Of a DNA stretch of 64,000 nt, positions 43,068-50,938 are shown piece by piece. Within the stretch, counting starts at the first letter, position 1. Each line of letters opens with the position of its first letter. The DNA comes from Orrella dioscoreae (GTDB lineage: Bacteria; Pseudomonadota; Gammaproteobacteria; Burkholderiales; Burkholderiaceae_B), in NCBI RefSeq assembly GCF_900089455.2, contig NZ_LT907988.1, positions 2,418,001-2,482,000 on the forward strand, given 5' to 3'. The notes below the pieces were generated by a model that had not been told where the DNA came from, did no database searches, and was given only the letters and a program-made list of their open reading frames with translations. The position numbers and the translations under genes were made by a program.

Positions 43068-43979
43068 ATGAGCATTCCTTCCCAGCAGACGTCTTCCGGC
43101 ACGATCGAGACGATCGTCGTCCCCCGCAGCAGCGACATCGGGGGATTCGAGGTGCGCCGCGCCTTGCCTTCGGCCCAGCGCCGCACGGTCGGCCCCTTCG
43201 TCTTCCTGGACGAGTTCGGTCCCACGGTGTTCGATGCCGGCACGGGCCTGGACGTGCGTCCGCATCCCCACATCGGCCTGTCCACGCTGTCGTATCTCTA
43301 CGAGGGCGAGATCGTCCATCGCGATGGCAAGGGGCACGTGCAGACGATTTCCCCGGGCGAGGTCAACTGGATGACGGCGGGCCGGGGCATCGTGCATTCC
43401 GAGCGCACCGATCCCGCTCGCCGCAAGCAGGCGCACGGCCTGTCGGGCTTGCAGACCTGGCTGGCCCTGCCGCGCGAACACGAAGAGACGGATCCGGGGT
43501 TTTCGCACTACGCCCGCGATCCGGCGGCGACGCTGGAAGGCGAGGGCGTCAAGGCCCGCGTGGTGGCCGGCAGCCTGTTCGGCAAGACCTCCTCGGTGCG
43601 CACCTTCTCGCCCTTGTTCCTGGTCGACCTGGCGCTGGACGCCGGTGCGCGCATCGCGCTGAGCGCCGAGTACGTCGAGCGCGCGGCCTACATCACCAGC
43701 GGTGAGATCGAGATCGAGGGCCAGGCGCATGGCCCGGGCCGCCTGCTGGTGTTCGCGGCGGGCAAGCCCGTCGTGCTGCGCGCCTGTACGCAGGCACGTT
43801 TCGCCTTGCTGGGCGGCGAACCGCTGGACGGGCCGCGCTTCGTCTGGTGGAACTTCGTGTCCAGCCGCAAGGAGCGCATCGAACAGGCGCGCGAGGATTG
43901 GATGCGCAACCGCTTCGGCCAGACCCTGCCGGGCGAAGAGAGCGAGTACATTCCCGCGCCGGAACGCAAGGTGCTGTAA
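43068..43979 (+). CDS. Pirin-family protein
   Basis: 303 residues, bicupin. The first cupin holds the metal motif RPHPHIGLSTLSYLYEGEIVHRD, and MTAGRGIVHSER follows, with the His/His/His/Glu set of pirins. FSPLFLVDLALDAGARI begins the second cupin. Bacterial pirins include quercetinase-like dioxygenases and redox regulators. The ATG at 43068 is chosen, but its ribosome site is weak. A GTG at 43047 in the same frame would be coupled to a six-codon mini-frame (43030-43050, with AAGGAG upstream) through a GTGA overlap. Function in this organism is unknown. Confidence 0.92.
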   Translation: MSIPSQQTSSGTIETIVVPRSSDIGGFEVRRALPSAQRRTVGPFVFLDEFGPTVFDAGTGLDVRPHPHIGLSTLSYLYEGEIVHRDGKGHVQTISPGEVNWMTAGRGIVHSERTDPARRKQAHGLSGLQTWLALPREHEETDPGFSHYARDPAATLEGEGVKARVVAGSLFGKTSSVRTFSPLFLVDLALDAGARIALSAEYVERAAYITSGEIEIEGQAHGPGRLLVFAAGKPVVLRACTQARFALLGGEPLDGPRFVWWNFVSSRKERIEQAREDWMRNRFGQTLPGEESEYIPAPERKVL

Positions 43980-44019
43980 GGAAAAGGGGAAGGAGGTCCG
44001 GCGCCTCCTTCCTGGCGGA

Positions 44020-44823
44020 TCAGGCCCGCGCGTAGGCCTGGGCGCGCTGCTCGGCCAGCGCTTCGCGGCGGATGAAGCCTGCCACGAACTCGTCGGACGG
44101 ATGGTGATGCAGGTTGTAGGGCGTGTCCCATTGCGCGATGCGGCCTTGCGCCATGACGCCGATGCGGTCGGCGATGGCGAAGGCTTCCGCCTGGTTGTGG
44201 GTGACCAGGATGGCCGTATGGCCCGTGTTCTTCAGGATGTCGCGCACCTCGAAGGCCAGCCGTTCGCGCGTGTCCACATCCAGGTTGGAAAACGGCTCGT
44301 CGAGCAGCAGCAGTTCGGGTGAGGGCGCCAGGGCCCGCGCCAGCGCCACGCGCTGCTGCTGGCCGCCAGACATCTCGTGCGGGAAGGCAGTCGCCGAGCC
44401 CGCCAGGCCCACCAGTTCCAGCAATTCCTCGATGCGCCGGGTACGCGCCGCGCGATCCAGCTTGCGCAGGCCGAAGCCGATGTTGCCCGCCACGTCCAGG
44501 TGGGGAAACAGCGCGTAGTCCTGGAACATCATGCCCACGCGGCGTTTTTCGGGCGCCAGCATGCCCGCCGGGCTCGAAATCGGCTTGCCATCGAGCAGGA
44601 TGTGGCCCGCGCGCAAGGGTTCGAAACCGGCAATGGCGCGCAGCACGGTGGTCTTGCCGCAGCCCGAGGCGCCCAGCAGGCAGCCGACGCTGCCGCGGCC
44701 CAGTTCCAGCGACAGGGATTCCACGACGGTGCGCAACCCCTTGGGTGTGTCGTAGCCCAGGGAAATGCCGTCCAGTTGCAGCAGTGCGCGGTTGGCAGGA
44801 GTGGTGTCGGGGGAAGCAGTCAC
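44020..44823 (-). CDS. fbpC: Iron(III) ABC transporter ATP-binding protein
   Basis: 267 residues. Walker A LLGASGCGKTTVLRA, Q-loop MMFQDYALFPHL, signature MSGGQQQRVALARAL, Walker B LLLLDEPFSNLD and switch LVTHNQAEA are intact. The ...GMLAPEKRRVGMMFQDYALFPHLDV wording is that of the FbpC/PotA ferric group, though the C-terminal regulatory domain of longer FbpC proteins is lacking. It starts 1 bp after the permease stop. It drives iron import with the proteins encoded at 44825-46495 and 46613-47659. Confidence 0.9.
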   Translation of the reverse strand: MTASPDTTPANRALLQLDGISLGYDTPKGLRTVVESLSLELGRGSVGCLLGASGCGKTTVLRAIAGFEPLRAGHILLDGKPISSPAGMLAPEKRRVGMMFQDYALFPHLDVAGNIGFGLRKLDRAARTRRIEELLELVGLAGSATAFPHEMSGGQQQRVALARALAPSPELLLLDEPFSNLDVDTRERLAFEVRDILKNTGHTAILVTHNQAEAFAIADRIGVMAQGRIAQWDTPYNLHHHPSDEFVAGFIRREALAEQRAQAYARA

Positions 44824-44824
44824 G

Positions 44825-46495
44825 TCAATGTCCGATCTTCAGGTTGGTGCGCGCCAGCAGGATGACGGGCAGCAGGCCCGCCAGCACGATGGCCAGCGCG
44901 GCGACCGCGCCTTCTTCATAAGTGCCGCGGGCAGCCTCGGCATAGAGCCAGGTCGCCAGCGTGTCGAAATTCATCGGCCGCAAGAGCAGCGTGGCGGGCA
45001 GTTCCTTCATGGCGTCCACGAAGACCAGCAGCGCGCCCGCGGCCAGGGCAGGGCGCAGCAGCGGCAGGTGCACGCGGCGCAGCGTGCCGCTGGCCGTCTC
45101 GCCCAGCAGCCGCGAGGCCTGTTCCATGGAGGCCGGGATGCGGGCAAGGCCCGCTTCGATGCTGCCGGTGCTGATGGCCAGGAAGCGCATGGTGTAGGCA
45201 ATGACGAGCGCGGCGCTCGACCCCATCAGGAAGAGGCCCTGGATGCCCAGCGCTGGCGCCAGGTAGCGGTCCAGCAGCGTCAGCGGCGTGAGCAGGCCGA
45301 TGGCGAGCACCGTGCCGGGCACGGCATAGCCCAGGCTGGCGACGCGGGCGCACCAGCGGCCGGGATTCCAGCGCGCGCTTTCGCGCAGCGTGCGGCCGGC
45401 CCAGGCCACCACGAGCCCGCAGAACAGGGTGACGACCGTGGCGACCAGCGCGATGCTCAGCGTATTGAACAGGCCGTTCAGCAACTGGTTCGAGACGCCG
45501 CCCACCGAGTGGAAGCGCTTGTAGGTTTCGTTCACCAGGTACAGCGCGGGCGCGGCGAAACCGATCAGCACGGGCACGGCGGCGAGCAGGACGGCGACGA
45601 GGGCGGCGGGTCCGCTCAGGCGGCGCGGCTGCATCGGGCGCATGCGCTGCACGTTGGCATAGCGCTGGCGCTTGCGGCCCTGGCGTTCCAGCAGGATGAG
45701 CGCCACCACGATGACCAGCATGGCCAGCGCGATCTGGGCGGCGCCGGCCAGGTCCGAGCGCGTGACCCACGTGGTGTAGACCGACACCGTCAGCGTCTGC
45801 ACCCCCAGGAACTCCGAGGCGCCGATATCGTTCAGCGTCTCCAGCAGGGCCAGGCTGACGCCCACGGCAATGGCCGGCCGGGCCAGCGGCAAGGCCACGC
45901 GCAGGAACACGCCGACGCGTCCGGCGCCCAGGGTGCGGCCGGCTTCCAGCAGGCTGGCCGCCTGGGTCATGAACATGACGCGGGTGCTGAGATAGACGTA
46001 GGGATACAGCACGAAGCCCAGCACGAAAATCGCGCCCGGCAGCGAGCGCAGGTCGGGCAAGCGGAACTGGCGCGGGCTGTCGTAGCCCAGGAGGTCGCGG
46101 ATCAGCGTCTGGATGGGCCCGATGGGATGCAGCAGGTCCAGGTAGGCGAAGGCGATGATGTAGGTGGGCACGGCCAGCGGCAGTAGCAGCGCCCAGCTGA
46201 AGAACTTGCGGCCGGGGAAGTCATAGGCGGTGACCAGCCAGGCGCTGCCGGTGCCCAGCAAGGTCACGAGCACACCCACGCCCAGGAGCAGCAGCAGCGT
46301 GTTCTGCATCGCCTGCGGCAGGACGTAGTTGATCAGGTGGGTCCAGTGCGCGAGGTCGGCGTCCAGGGCGGCGGCGGCCAGGGCCGCCAGCGGCGCCAGG
46401 ACGGCCAGCGCGATCAGGAAGGCGCCGGCCAGCCAGCCCGCGCCACGCTCGGCCGGGCCCAGGATACGGCGGGGGAAGGATGAAGAAATCTGCAT
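44825..46495 (-). CDS. fbpB: Iron(III) ABC transporter permease, fused two-domain
   Basis: 556 residues, about 12 helices in two homologous BPD-permease halves, as in FbpB/SfuB. EAA loops occur in both: AASLLEAGRTLGAGRVGVFLRVALPLARPAI in the first and ASMEQASRLLGETASGTLRRVHLPLLRPALAAG in the second. The start at 46495 (MQISSSFPRR) is chosen; upstream residues in frame run through the terminator hairpin. It transports ferric iron handed over by FbpA. It lies downstream of an intercistronic terminator and is therefore probably made at lower level than the receptor. Confidence 0.92.
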   Translation of the reverse strand: MQISSSFPRRILGPAERGAGWLAGAFLIALAVLAPLAALAAAALDADLAHWTHLINYVLPQAMQNTLLLLLGVGVLVTLLGTGSAWLVTAYDFPGRKFFSWALLLPLAVPTYIIAFAYLDLLHPIGPIQTLIRDLLGYDSPRQFRLPDLRSLPGAIFVLGFVLYPYVYLSTRVMFMTQAASLLEAGRTLGAGRVGVFLRVALPLARPAIAVGVSLALLETLNDIGASEFLGVQTLTVSVYTTWVTRSDLAGAAQIALAMLVIVVALILLERQGRKRQRYANVQRMRPMQPRRLSGPAALVAVLLAAVPVLIGFAAPALYLVNETYKRFHSVGGVSNQLLNGLFNTLSIALVATVVTLFCGLVVAWAGRTLRESARWNPGRWCARVASLGYAVPGTVLAIGLLTPLTLLDRYLAPALGIQGLFLMGSSAALVIAYTMRFLAISTGSIEAGLARIPASMEQASRLLGETASGTLRRVHLPLLRPALAAGALLVFVDAMKELPATLLLRPMNFDTLATWLYAEAARGTYEEGAVAALAIVLAGLLPVILLARTNLKIGH

Positions 46496-46511
46496 GCGGC
46501 TCAACAGCGGC

Positions 46512-46550
46512 AAAAAGGCCAAGGCGGCCCGGACTGGGGCCGCCTTGGCC
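46512..46550 (-). terminator. Intercistronic terminator/attenuator between fbpA and fbpB
   Basis: Perfect 14-bp stem GGCCAAGGCGGCCC / GGGCCGCCTTGGCC, loop of 6, followed on the minus strand by TTTTTG. It sits between the receptor and permease genes, so partial termination would give more receptor than transporter. Confidence 0.9.
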
Positions 46551-46612
46551 ACTCGCGAAGGAGGGAGGCGCCGCTGTCCCGGCGGGGACGGCGGCGGCAA
46601 CGCGAGGCGATC

Positions 46613-47659
46613 TTAGTTGTCGAAGCCGACCTTGTCGACCAGTTCGCTGGCTTGCTTGCGCAGCTTGCCAATTTCAACCAGCGACAGCGGATCGACCTTC
46701 AGCGGACCGAAGCTTTCCACCACCGGATCCAGCTTTACGCCGTCACGGATGGGATATTCATAGTTGGCCCGGGCGTAGAGCGCCTGGGCGGGTTGCGACA
46801 CCAGGTACTCGAGCAGCTTGACGGCGTTGTCGCGGTTGGGCGCGTGCTTGGCCACCGAGGCGCCGCTCACGTTCACGTGCGTGCCACCGCTTTTCTCGTT
46901 GGCGAAGGTCGGGCGGATGACCTTGATGGCGTCTCCCCACTTGCGGGCGTCCGTGCCTTCGGCCGAATTCTTCATGTGGCCCACGTAATAGGCATTGGCG
47001 ATACCGATATCGCAGATGCCGCCCAGGATGTCGCGCGCGACGTCACGGTCACCGCCCGCGGCCTTGCGGGCCAGGTTGGCCTTCACGCCACGCAGCCACT
47101 TTTCGGTGGCTTCGGCACCGTCGTGGGCGATCATGGCCGCGACCAAACCGGTGTTGTAGGGGTGCTGGCCCGAGCGGATGCAGACCTTGCCCTTCCATTT
47201 CGGATCGGCCAGCTCTTCGTACGTGAACTTTTCCAGCTTCAGGTCTTTTTCGACGTACAGCACGCGGTCGCGCAGCGACAGGGCGTACCACTGGCCATCG
47301 GCGCCACGCAGGTTGGCGGGGATGGTCGATTCCAGCGTCTTGGACTGCACGGGCTGCGTCACGCCGCCGGAGACCAGGTCGAGCAGGTTGCCGATGTCCA
47401 CGGTCATCAGCACGTCGGCGGGCGATTTGTCGCCTTCGGCCTTCACGCGCTCGAGCAGGCCGTCCTTGACGAAGACGGTGTTGACCTTGATGCCCGTTTC
47501 CTTGTTGAAGGCGTCGAGCAGCGGCTGGATCAGCTTGGGCTCGCGCGTGGTGTAGAGGCTGACTTCACCGGCGGCGAACGCCTGGGCGGAGAAGAGCGCA
47601 ACGCCGGCGAGCGCGAGTCCGCGCACGAGCGGCAGGGGAAGGAAACGCTTGGCTTTCAT
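46613..47659 (-). CDS. fbpA: Iron(III) ABC transporter periplasmic receptor
   Basis: 348 residues with a signal peptide (AQAFAAG cleavage region). The mature protein begins EVSLYTTREPKLIQPLLDAFNKETGIKV, typical of FbpA/FutA. PADVLMTVDIGNLLDLVSGGVTQPV, QWYALSLRDRVLYV and DIGIANAYYVGHM fit the family; the YY pair and the later YEYP probably supply iron-binding tyrosines. First gene of fbpABC. The Fur-box-like site at 47807-47821 suggests repression by iron. Confidence 0.92.
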   Translation of the reverse strand: MKAKRFLPLPLVRGLALAGVALFSAQAFAAGEVSLYTTREPKLIQPLLDAFNKETGIKVNTVFVKDGLLERVKAEGDKSPADVLMTVDIGNLLDLVSGGVTQPVQSKTLESTIPANLRGADGQWYALSLRDRVLYVEKDLKLEKFTYEELADPKWKGKVCIRSGQHPYNTGLVAAMIAHDGAEATEKWLRGVKANLARKAAGGDRDVARDILGGICDIGIANAYYVGHMKNSAEGTDARKWGDAIKVIRPTFANEKSGGTHVNVSGASVAKHAPNRDNAVKLLEYLVSQPAQALYARANYEYPIRDGVKLDPVVESFGPLKVDPLSLVEIGKLRKQASELVDKVGFDN

Positions 47660-47806
47660 GGTCTGTGTACTCCAGGCCTGGGGGTGTCTCGAAGGGAAGG
47701 GAACGGAAATGCTTTTCGGTCTTCTTGCGCATCACGATGCGCCGGGGGCATTCTTGCGTTTGCCTCGTCGCGTTCTTGTGAAATGCGTCAGACGCTCATC
47801 TGCTAA

Positions 47807-47821
47807 CGAAAATTATTATCA
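47807..47821 (-). promoter_or_regulatory. Fur-box-like site upstream of fbpA
   Basis: The 15-mer matches the 7-1-7 Fur consensus TGATAATNATTATCA at 12 of 14 fixed positions. On the minus strand it lies between TTGTCA (47829-47824) and TTAGCA 17 bp later, so bound Fur would cover the promoter spacer. It is about 150 bp upstream of the fbpA start. Confidence 0.75.
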
Positions 47822-47864
47822 AATGACAAGCAAGCATAACAGCCTGTTTTTTCCCTTACAAGCA

Positions 47865-47888
47865 GATGAACACCGAGATGAACACCGC
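47865..47888. repeat. Tandem 12-mer GATGAACACCGM
   Basis: Two head-to-tail copies (GATGAACACCGA, GATGAACACCGC) in the 446-bp gene-free gap 47660-48105. The GAACACC core recurs at 47986-47992 and, inverted, at 48016-48022, so the copies may be binding sites for one protein. The rest of the gap shows no gene-like frame. Confidence 0.7.
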
Positions 47889-47985
47889 TTGGCGGCGGCT
47901 TGTTCGCGGCCCGGTCCGGCGGGCAAACAGGGGAGTGTCGTGCTTGACGCTTGATATGAAATAAGCTTATTGCCAGGATGGATGA

Positions 47986-48022
47986 GAACACCTATCAACA
48001 AGCATGGTTAAAATAGGTGTTC
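47986..48022. promoter_or_regulatory. 10-bp inverted repeat upstream of ferredoxin-NADP reductase
   Basis: GAACACCTAT-N17-ATAGGTGTTC, perfect arms, ending 84 bp before the reductase start. The wide spacing is more like two facing sites of one regulator than a single helix-turn-helix operator. It shares its GAACACC core with the tandem repeat at 47865-47888. Confidence 0.6.
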
Positions 48023-48105
48023 GGACCCGCCATCGCGGGTATTTCCTCTTTCTTCTATCGAGTCCGGCGACGCCCCGCAGGCGCCGCGGCCAGAGTCCTT
48101 CATCC

Positions 48106-48882
48106 ATGGCTGCTTTCAATACCGAGCGCGTGCTGAGCGTGCATCACTGGAACGACACGCTGTTCTCCTTCACCACCACGCGCGACGCCGCGCTGCGCTT
48201 CCACAACGGCCACTTCGTGATGATCGGCCTGGAAGTCGAGGGCAAGCCGCTGCTGCGCGCCTACAGCATCGCCAGCGCCAACTACGAGGAAAACCTCGAG
48301 TTCCTGAGCATCAAGGTGCCCGATGGTCCCTTGACCTCGCGCCTGCAACACCTGAAGGTGGGCGATCCCATCCTGGTCAGCAAGAAGCCCGTGGGCACGC
48401 TGGTCGTCGACGACCTGAAGCCGGGCAAGAACCTGTATCTCTTCGGCACCGGCACGGGCCTGGCGCCCTTCATGAGCATCATCAAGGATCCCGAGGTGTA
48501 CGAGCGCTTCGAGAAAGTGATCCTGGTGCACGGCGTGCGCTGGGTCAGCGAACTGGCCTACGCCGACTACATCCAGAACGACCTGCCCAACAACGAGCAC
48601 TTCGGCGAGCTGGTGAACGGCAAGCTGGTCTATTACCCGACGGTCACCCGCGAAGCGTTCCGCAACCAGGGCCGCATCACCGAGCTGATCGCCAACGGCA
48701 AGCTGGCCCAGGACGTGGGCCTGCCGCCCATCAATCCCGATACCGACCGCGCCATGCTGTGCGGCAGCCCCGCCATGCTGACGGACATCAGCGCCTTGCT
48801 GGACGGCCTGGGCTTCGAGGTCTCGCCCGGCACGGGACAGCCCGGCGACTACGTCGTGGAACGGGCCTTCGTCGAGAAGTAA
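48106..48882 (+). CDS. fpr: Ferredoxin--NADP(+) reductase
   Basis: 258-residue FAD enzyme moving electrons between NADPH and ferredoxin or flavodoxin. It has the FAD motif RAYSIASANYEENLEF, the pyrophosphate/NADP loop LFGTGTGLAPFMSII, VHGVRWVSELAY, and the C-terminal MLCGSPAM with the terminal VERAFVEK of the bacterial subclass I type. Length equals that of E. coli and Pseudomonas Fpr plus a few residues. Next to an iron-uptake operon it may supply reductant for iron release or Fe-S repair. The GAACACC repeats upstream are candidate control sites. Confidence 0.95.
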   Translation: MAAFNTERVLSVHHWNDTLFSFTTTRDAALRFHNGHFVMIGLEVEGKPLLRAYSIASANYEENLEFLSIKVPDGPLTSRLQHLKVGDPILVSKKPVGTLVVDDLKPGKNLYLFGTGTGLAPFMSIIKDPEVYERFEKVILVHGVRWVSELAYADYIQNDLPNNEHFGELVNGKLVYYPTVTREAFRNQGRITELIANGKLAQDVGLPPINPDTDRAMLCGSPAMLTDISALLDGLGFEVSPGTGQPGDYVVERAFVEK

Positions 48883-48996
48883 TACTATTGACCCCGCGCG
48901 GCGCATGCCGCGCGCCCGGGCTCATGGCCTGGCGAACTCCCTGGCAACACTGCCTGGAGTGCCGCCGGGCCTTTTCTTTTCTGGAGACACACACGC

Positions 48997-49953
48997 ATGC
49001 AGGCCCTTGCCCGCTTCAGCCGCTTCGTCGGCAATACCTTCGCCATCTGGGTGCTGCTGTTCGCCATCCTGGCCTTCCTGCAGCCGCAAGGCTTCCTGTG
49101 GATCGGACCGTACATCGTGCCGCTGCTCGGCCTCATCATGTTCGGCATGGGGCTCACGCTCTCGAAGGACGATTTTCGCGAAGTGCTGCGCCGCCCGCGT
49201 GACGTCGCGATCGGGGTGGCGGGCCAGTTCGTCATCATGCCGGGCCTGGCCTGGCTGTTGAGCGTTGGCCTGAACCTGCCGCCCGAAGTGGCGCTGGGCG
49301 TGATCCTGGTCGGATGCTGCCCGGGCGGCACGGCGTCGAACGTCATGACATTCCTTGCGCGTGGCGATGTGGCGCTGTCGGTTGCCATTACGTCCGTGAC
49401 CACGTTGCTGGCGCCGGTGGTCACGCCTGCGCTCATCTATCTGCTGGCCAGCCAGTGGCTCGAGGTCAGCGCCGCCGCGATGTTCTGGTCGATTGTCCAG
49501 GTCGTGGTCATGCCGATTGCGCTGGGGGTGGTTGCCCAGTATCTGCTCAAGGAGAAGGTGCAGGTGGGTGTCGCCGTGCTGCCGCTGGTGTCGGTGGTGG
49601 CCATCGTCGCCATCGTCGCGGCCGTGGTTGCGGGCAACCAGGCGCGCATCGCCGCGAGCGGCGCGATGATCTTCGCCGTGGTGGTGCTGCACAACGGCCT
49701 GGGCCTGGCGCTGGGCTACACGCTGGCGCGGCTTTTCGGCATGAGCCTGCCCAAGCGCAAGACGCTTGCCATCGAGGTCGGCATGCAGAACTCGGGCCTG
49801 GGCGTGGCGCTGGCGACGGCGCATTTCTCGCCGCTGGCGGCCGTGCCCAGCGCCATTTTCAGCGTGTGGCACAACATCAGCGGCCCCCTGGCCGCGACGC
49901 TGTTCCGCCGCATGCGTGATCCGGAGGAAGGGGAGCAGGCCGGCAAGGCCTGA
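48997..49953 (+). CDS. BASS-family sodium symporter
   Basis: 318-residue inner-membrane protein with about ten helices of the bile-acid:sodium symporter family. Signatures: LIMFGMGLTLSKDDF, GVILVGCCPGGTASNVMTFLARGDVALSVAIT, and GMQNSGLGVALATAHF, the discontinuous helices that bind sodium. Bacterial members transport pantoate, pyruvate-like acids or other carboxylates, and the substrate cannot be chosen here. The GGAGAC before 48997 supports the start. The 114-bp gap after fpr contains a GC-rich hairpin near 48895-48914. Confidence 0.9.
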   Translation: MQALARFSRFVGNTFAIWVLLFAILAFLQPQGFLWIGPYIVPLLGLIMFGMGLTLSKDDFREVLRRPRDVAIGVAGQFVIMPGLAWLLSVGLNLPPEVALGVILVGCCPGGTASNVMTFLARGDVALSVAITSVTTLLAPVVTPALIYLLASQWLEVSAAAMFWSIVQVVVMPIALGVVAQYLLKEKVQVGVAVLPLVSVVAIVAIVAAVVAGNQARIAASGAMIFAVVVLHNGLGLALGYTLARLFGMSLPKRKTLAIEVGMQNSGLGVALATAHFSPLAAVPSAIFSVWHNISGPLAATLFRRMRDPEEGEQAGKA

Positions 49954-50015
49954 TGCCTGCGCATCTCCATAGAAAGTCTTAGTGCTTTTGGCCGACAGGC
50001 GCGGATCGAATATCC

Positions 50016-50027
50016 CGATAATTTTTC
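50016..50027 (+). repeat. 12-bp direct repeat CGATAATTTTTC, copy 1
   Basis: An identical 12-mer occurs at 50116-50127, exactly 100 bp downstream, in the AT-richer leader of the Phd/transposase-domain gene. It may be a regulator site or a relic of the mobile element that donated the transposase domain. Confidence 0.6.
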
Positions 50028-50111
50028 CGGCTTGTCGTGCCTGCCGTTGCTTGCTCTTTGCAATTCCGCATGGGCAAAACGGTGTCATTGGGCCTTACGC
50101 GCTGGGGTGAT

Positions 50112-50134
50112 CTCACGATAATTTTTCGTGTGAG
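50112..50134. repeat. Copy 2 of the 12-bp repeat inside an imperfect inverted repeat
   Basis: CTCACGA (50112-50118) faces TCGTGTGAG (50126-50134), with one bulged base and TAATTTT between. Copy 2 of CGATAATTTTTC (50116-50127) lies in its centre. It is 84 bp before the start at 50218. It may be a hairpin or operator. Confidence 0.5.
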
Positions 50135-50217
50135 TGTCATTCGAGCGTCACAGAATCGGATGCTCTGTGTTTGGCGGGGTTCACACCCGCCTGGCAGCCC
50201 CTTCGTTTCTGGAACCT

Positions 50218-50916
50218 ATGGATATCAAGCCGAAGAAAGCACGGCGAGGCACGCGGGCCGAGCCCGCGGTCATCGATCCCTACCTGTCTACGGTCACCAT
50301 GCTGGACCTGGACAAGCACATGTCGCGCATCCTGGCGCAGGCCAGGACCCGGCCCATCTCGGTCTACCGCTATGGCGCGCCCTATGTCTGGATCCTGCCC
50401 CATGAGGTCTGGCTGGGGTCGGCCAAGCTCGATGACTTCATCCCCAACCGGCATCCCCTGACCCTGCTCGACAGTGTCGTGGCGCGCGAACTCCAGGGGC
50501 AGGCGAACCTGCTCAGGCGCATCGGCTTGCGCCTGCGCCTGCAGATCAGCGCCGAATCCCTGCTGCGCGCCCTGATGCTGCAGGCGGCCTATTCCCTGCC
50601 CACCGAAGGCGCGCTGCATGACCAGTTGCGCTGCAACCTGGCGTTTCGCTGGTTCGTCAGGCTCAGCCTGAACGCGCCGGTCTGGGACGCTGCCGTGTTC
50701 GTCAAGGAGGCAAGGCTGCTGCTGGGCAGCGACGAGGCGGTCGAACTGCTGCAGGACGTCCTGCAGGTCTGCCTGCCCGTGCTGCAGCGCATCGATGTCG
50801 ACTTCCGGCTCAACAGCGCGCTGGTGCGCGCCTGGGCCTTGCGGCATCCCCGGCTGGAAAAGCGGGTGCCCAGCAAGGCCTGGCACGAAGAGCGGCTGTT
50901 TCTCGCGCCGGGCTGA
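50218..50916 (+). CDS. Phd-like domain fused to IS5-type transposase N-terminal domain
   Basis: 232 residues. The ATG at 50218 has GGAA upstream; an earlier ATG exists at 50134. Residues about 25-75 resemble a Phd/YefM antitoxin-type DNA-binding domain (TMLDLDKHMSRILAQARTRP and ISVYRYGAPYVWILPHEVW). Residues about 112-165 match the DUF772/InsH N-terminal domain of IS5/IS1182 transposases: SAESLLRALMLQAAYSLPTE, LRCNLAFRWFVRLSLNAPVW and DAAVF. The DDE catalytic domain is absent; a helical tail of 65 residues follows. No IS inverted repeats surround it. It looks like a domesticated DNA-binding protein; an antitoxin without toxin is the alternative. No function is assigned. Confidence 0.78.
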   Translation: MDIKPKKARRGTRAEPAVIDPYLSTVTMLDLDKHMSRILAQARTRPISVYRYGAPYVWILPHEVWLGSAKLDDFIPNRHPLTLLDSVVARELQGQANLLRRIGLRLRLQISAESLLRALMLQAAYSLPTEGALHDQLRCNLAFRWFVRLSLNAPVWDAAVFVKEARLLLGSDEAVELLQDVLQVCLPVLQRIDVDFRLNSALVRAWALRHPRLEKRVPSKAWHEERLFLAPG

Positions 50917-50938
50917 AGTGCGGGGGGGCAGCGCCCGC

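Noticed and set aside
44765-46186. 473-residue plus-strand open frame opposite the iron permease
   Set aside because: Gln/Arg/Gly-rich shadow of fbpB; no motif or ribosome site.
48924-49202. Short frame with Trp/Cys-rich start (MAWRTPWQHCLECRR) before the BASS gene, considered as a leader peptide
   Set aside because: The frame runs on far into the transporter gene without a stop and has no ribosome site, so it is most likely fortuitous. The leader also did not match any riboswitch I know.
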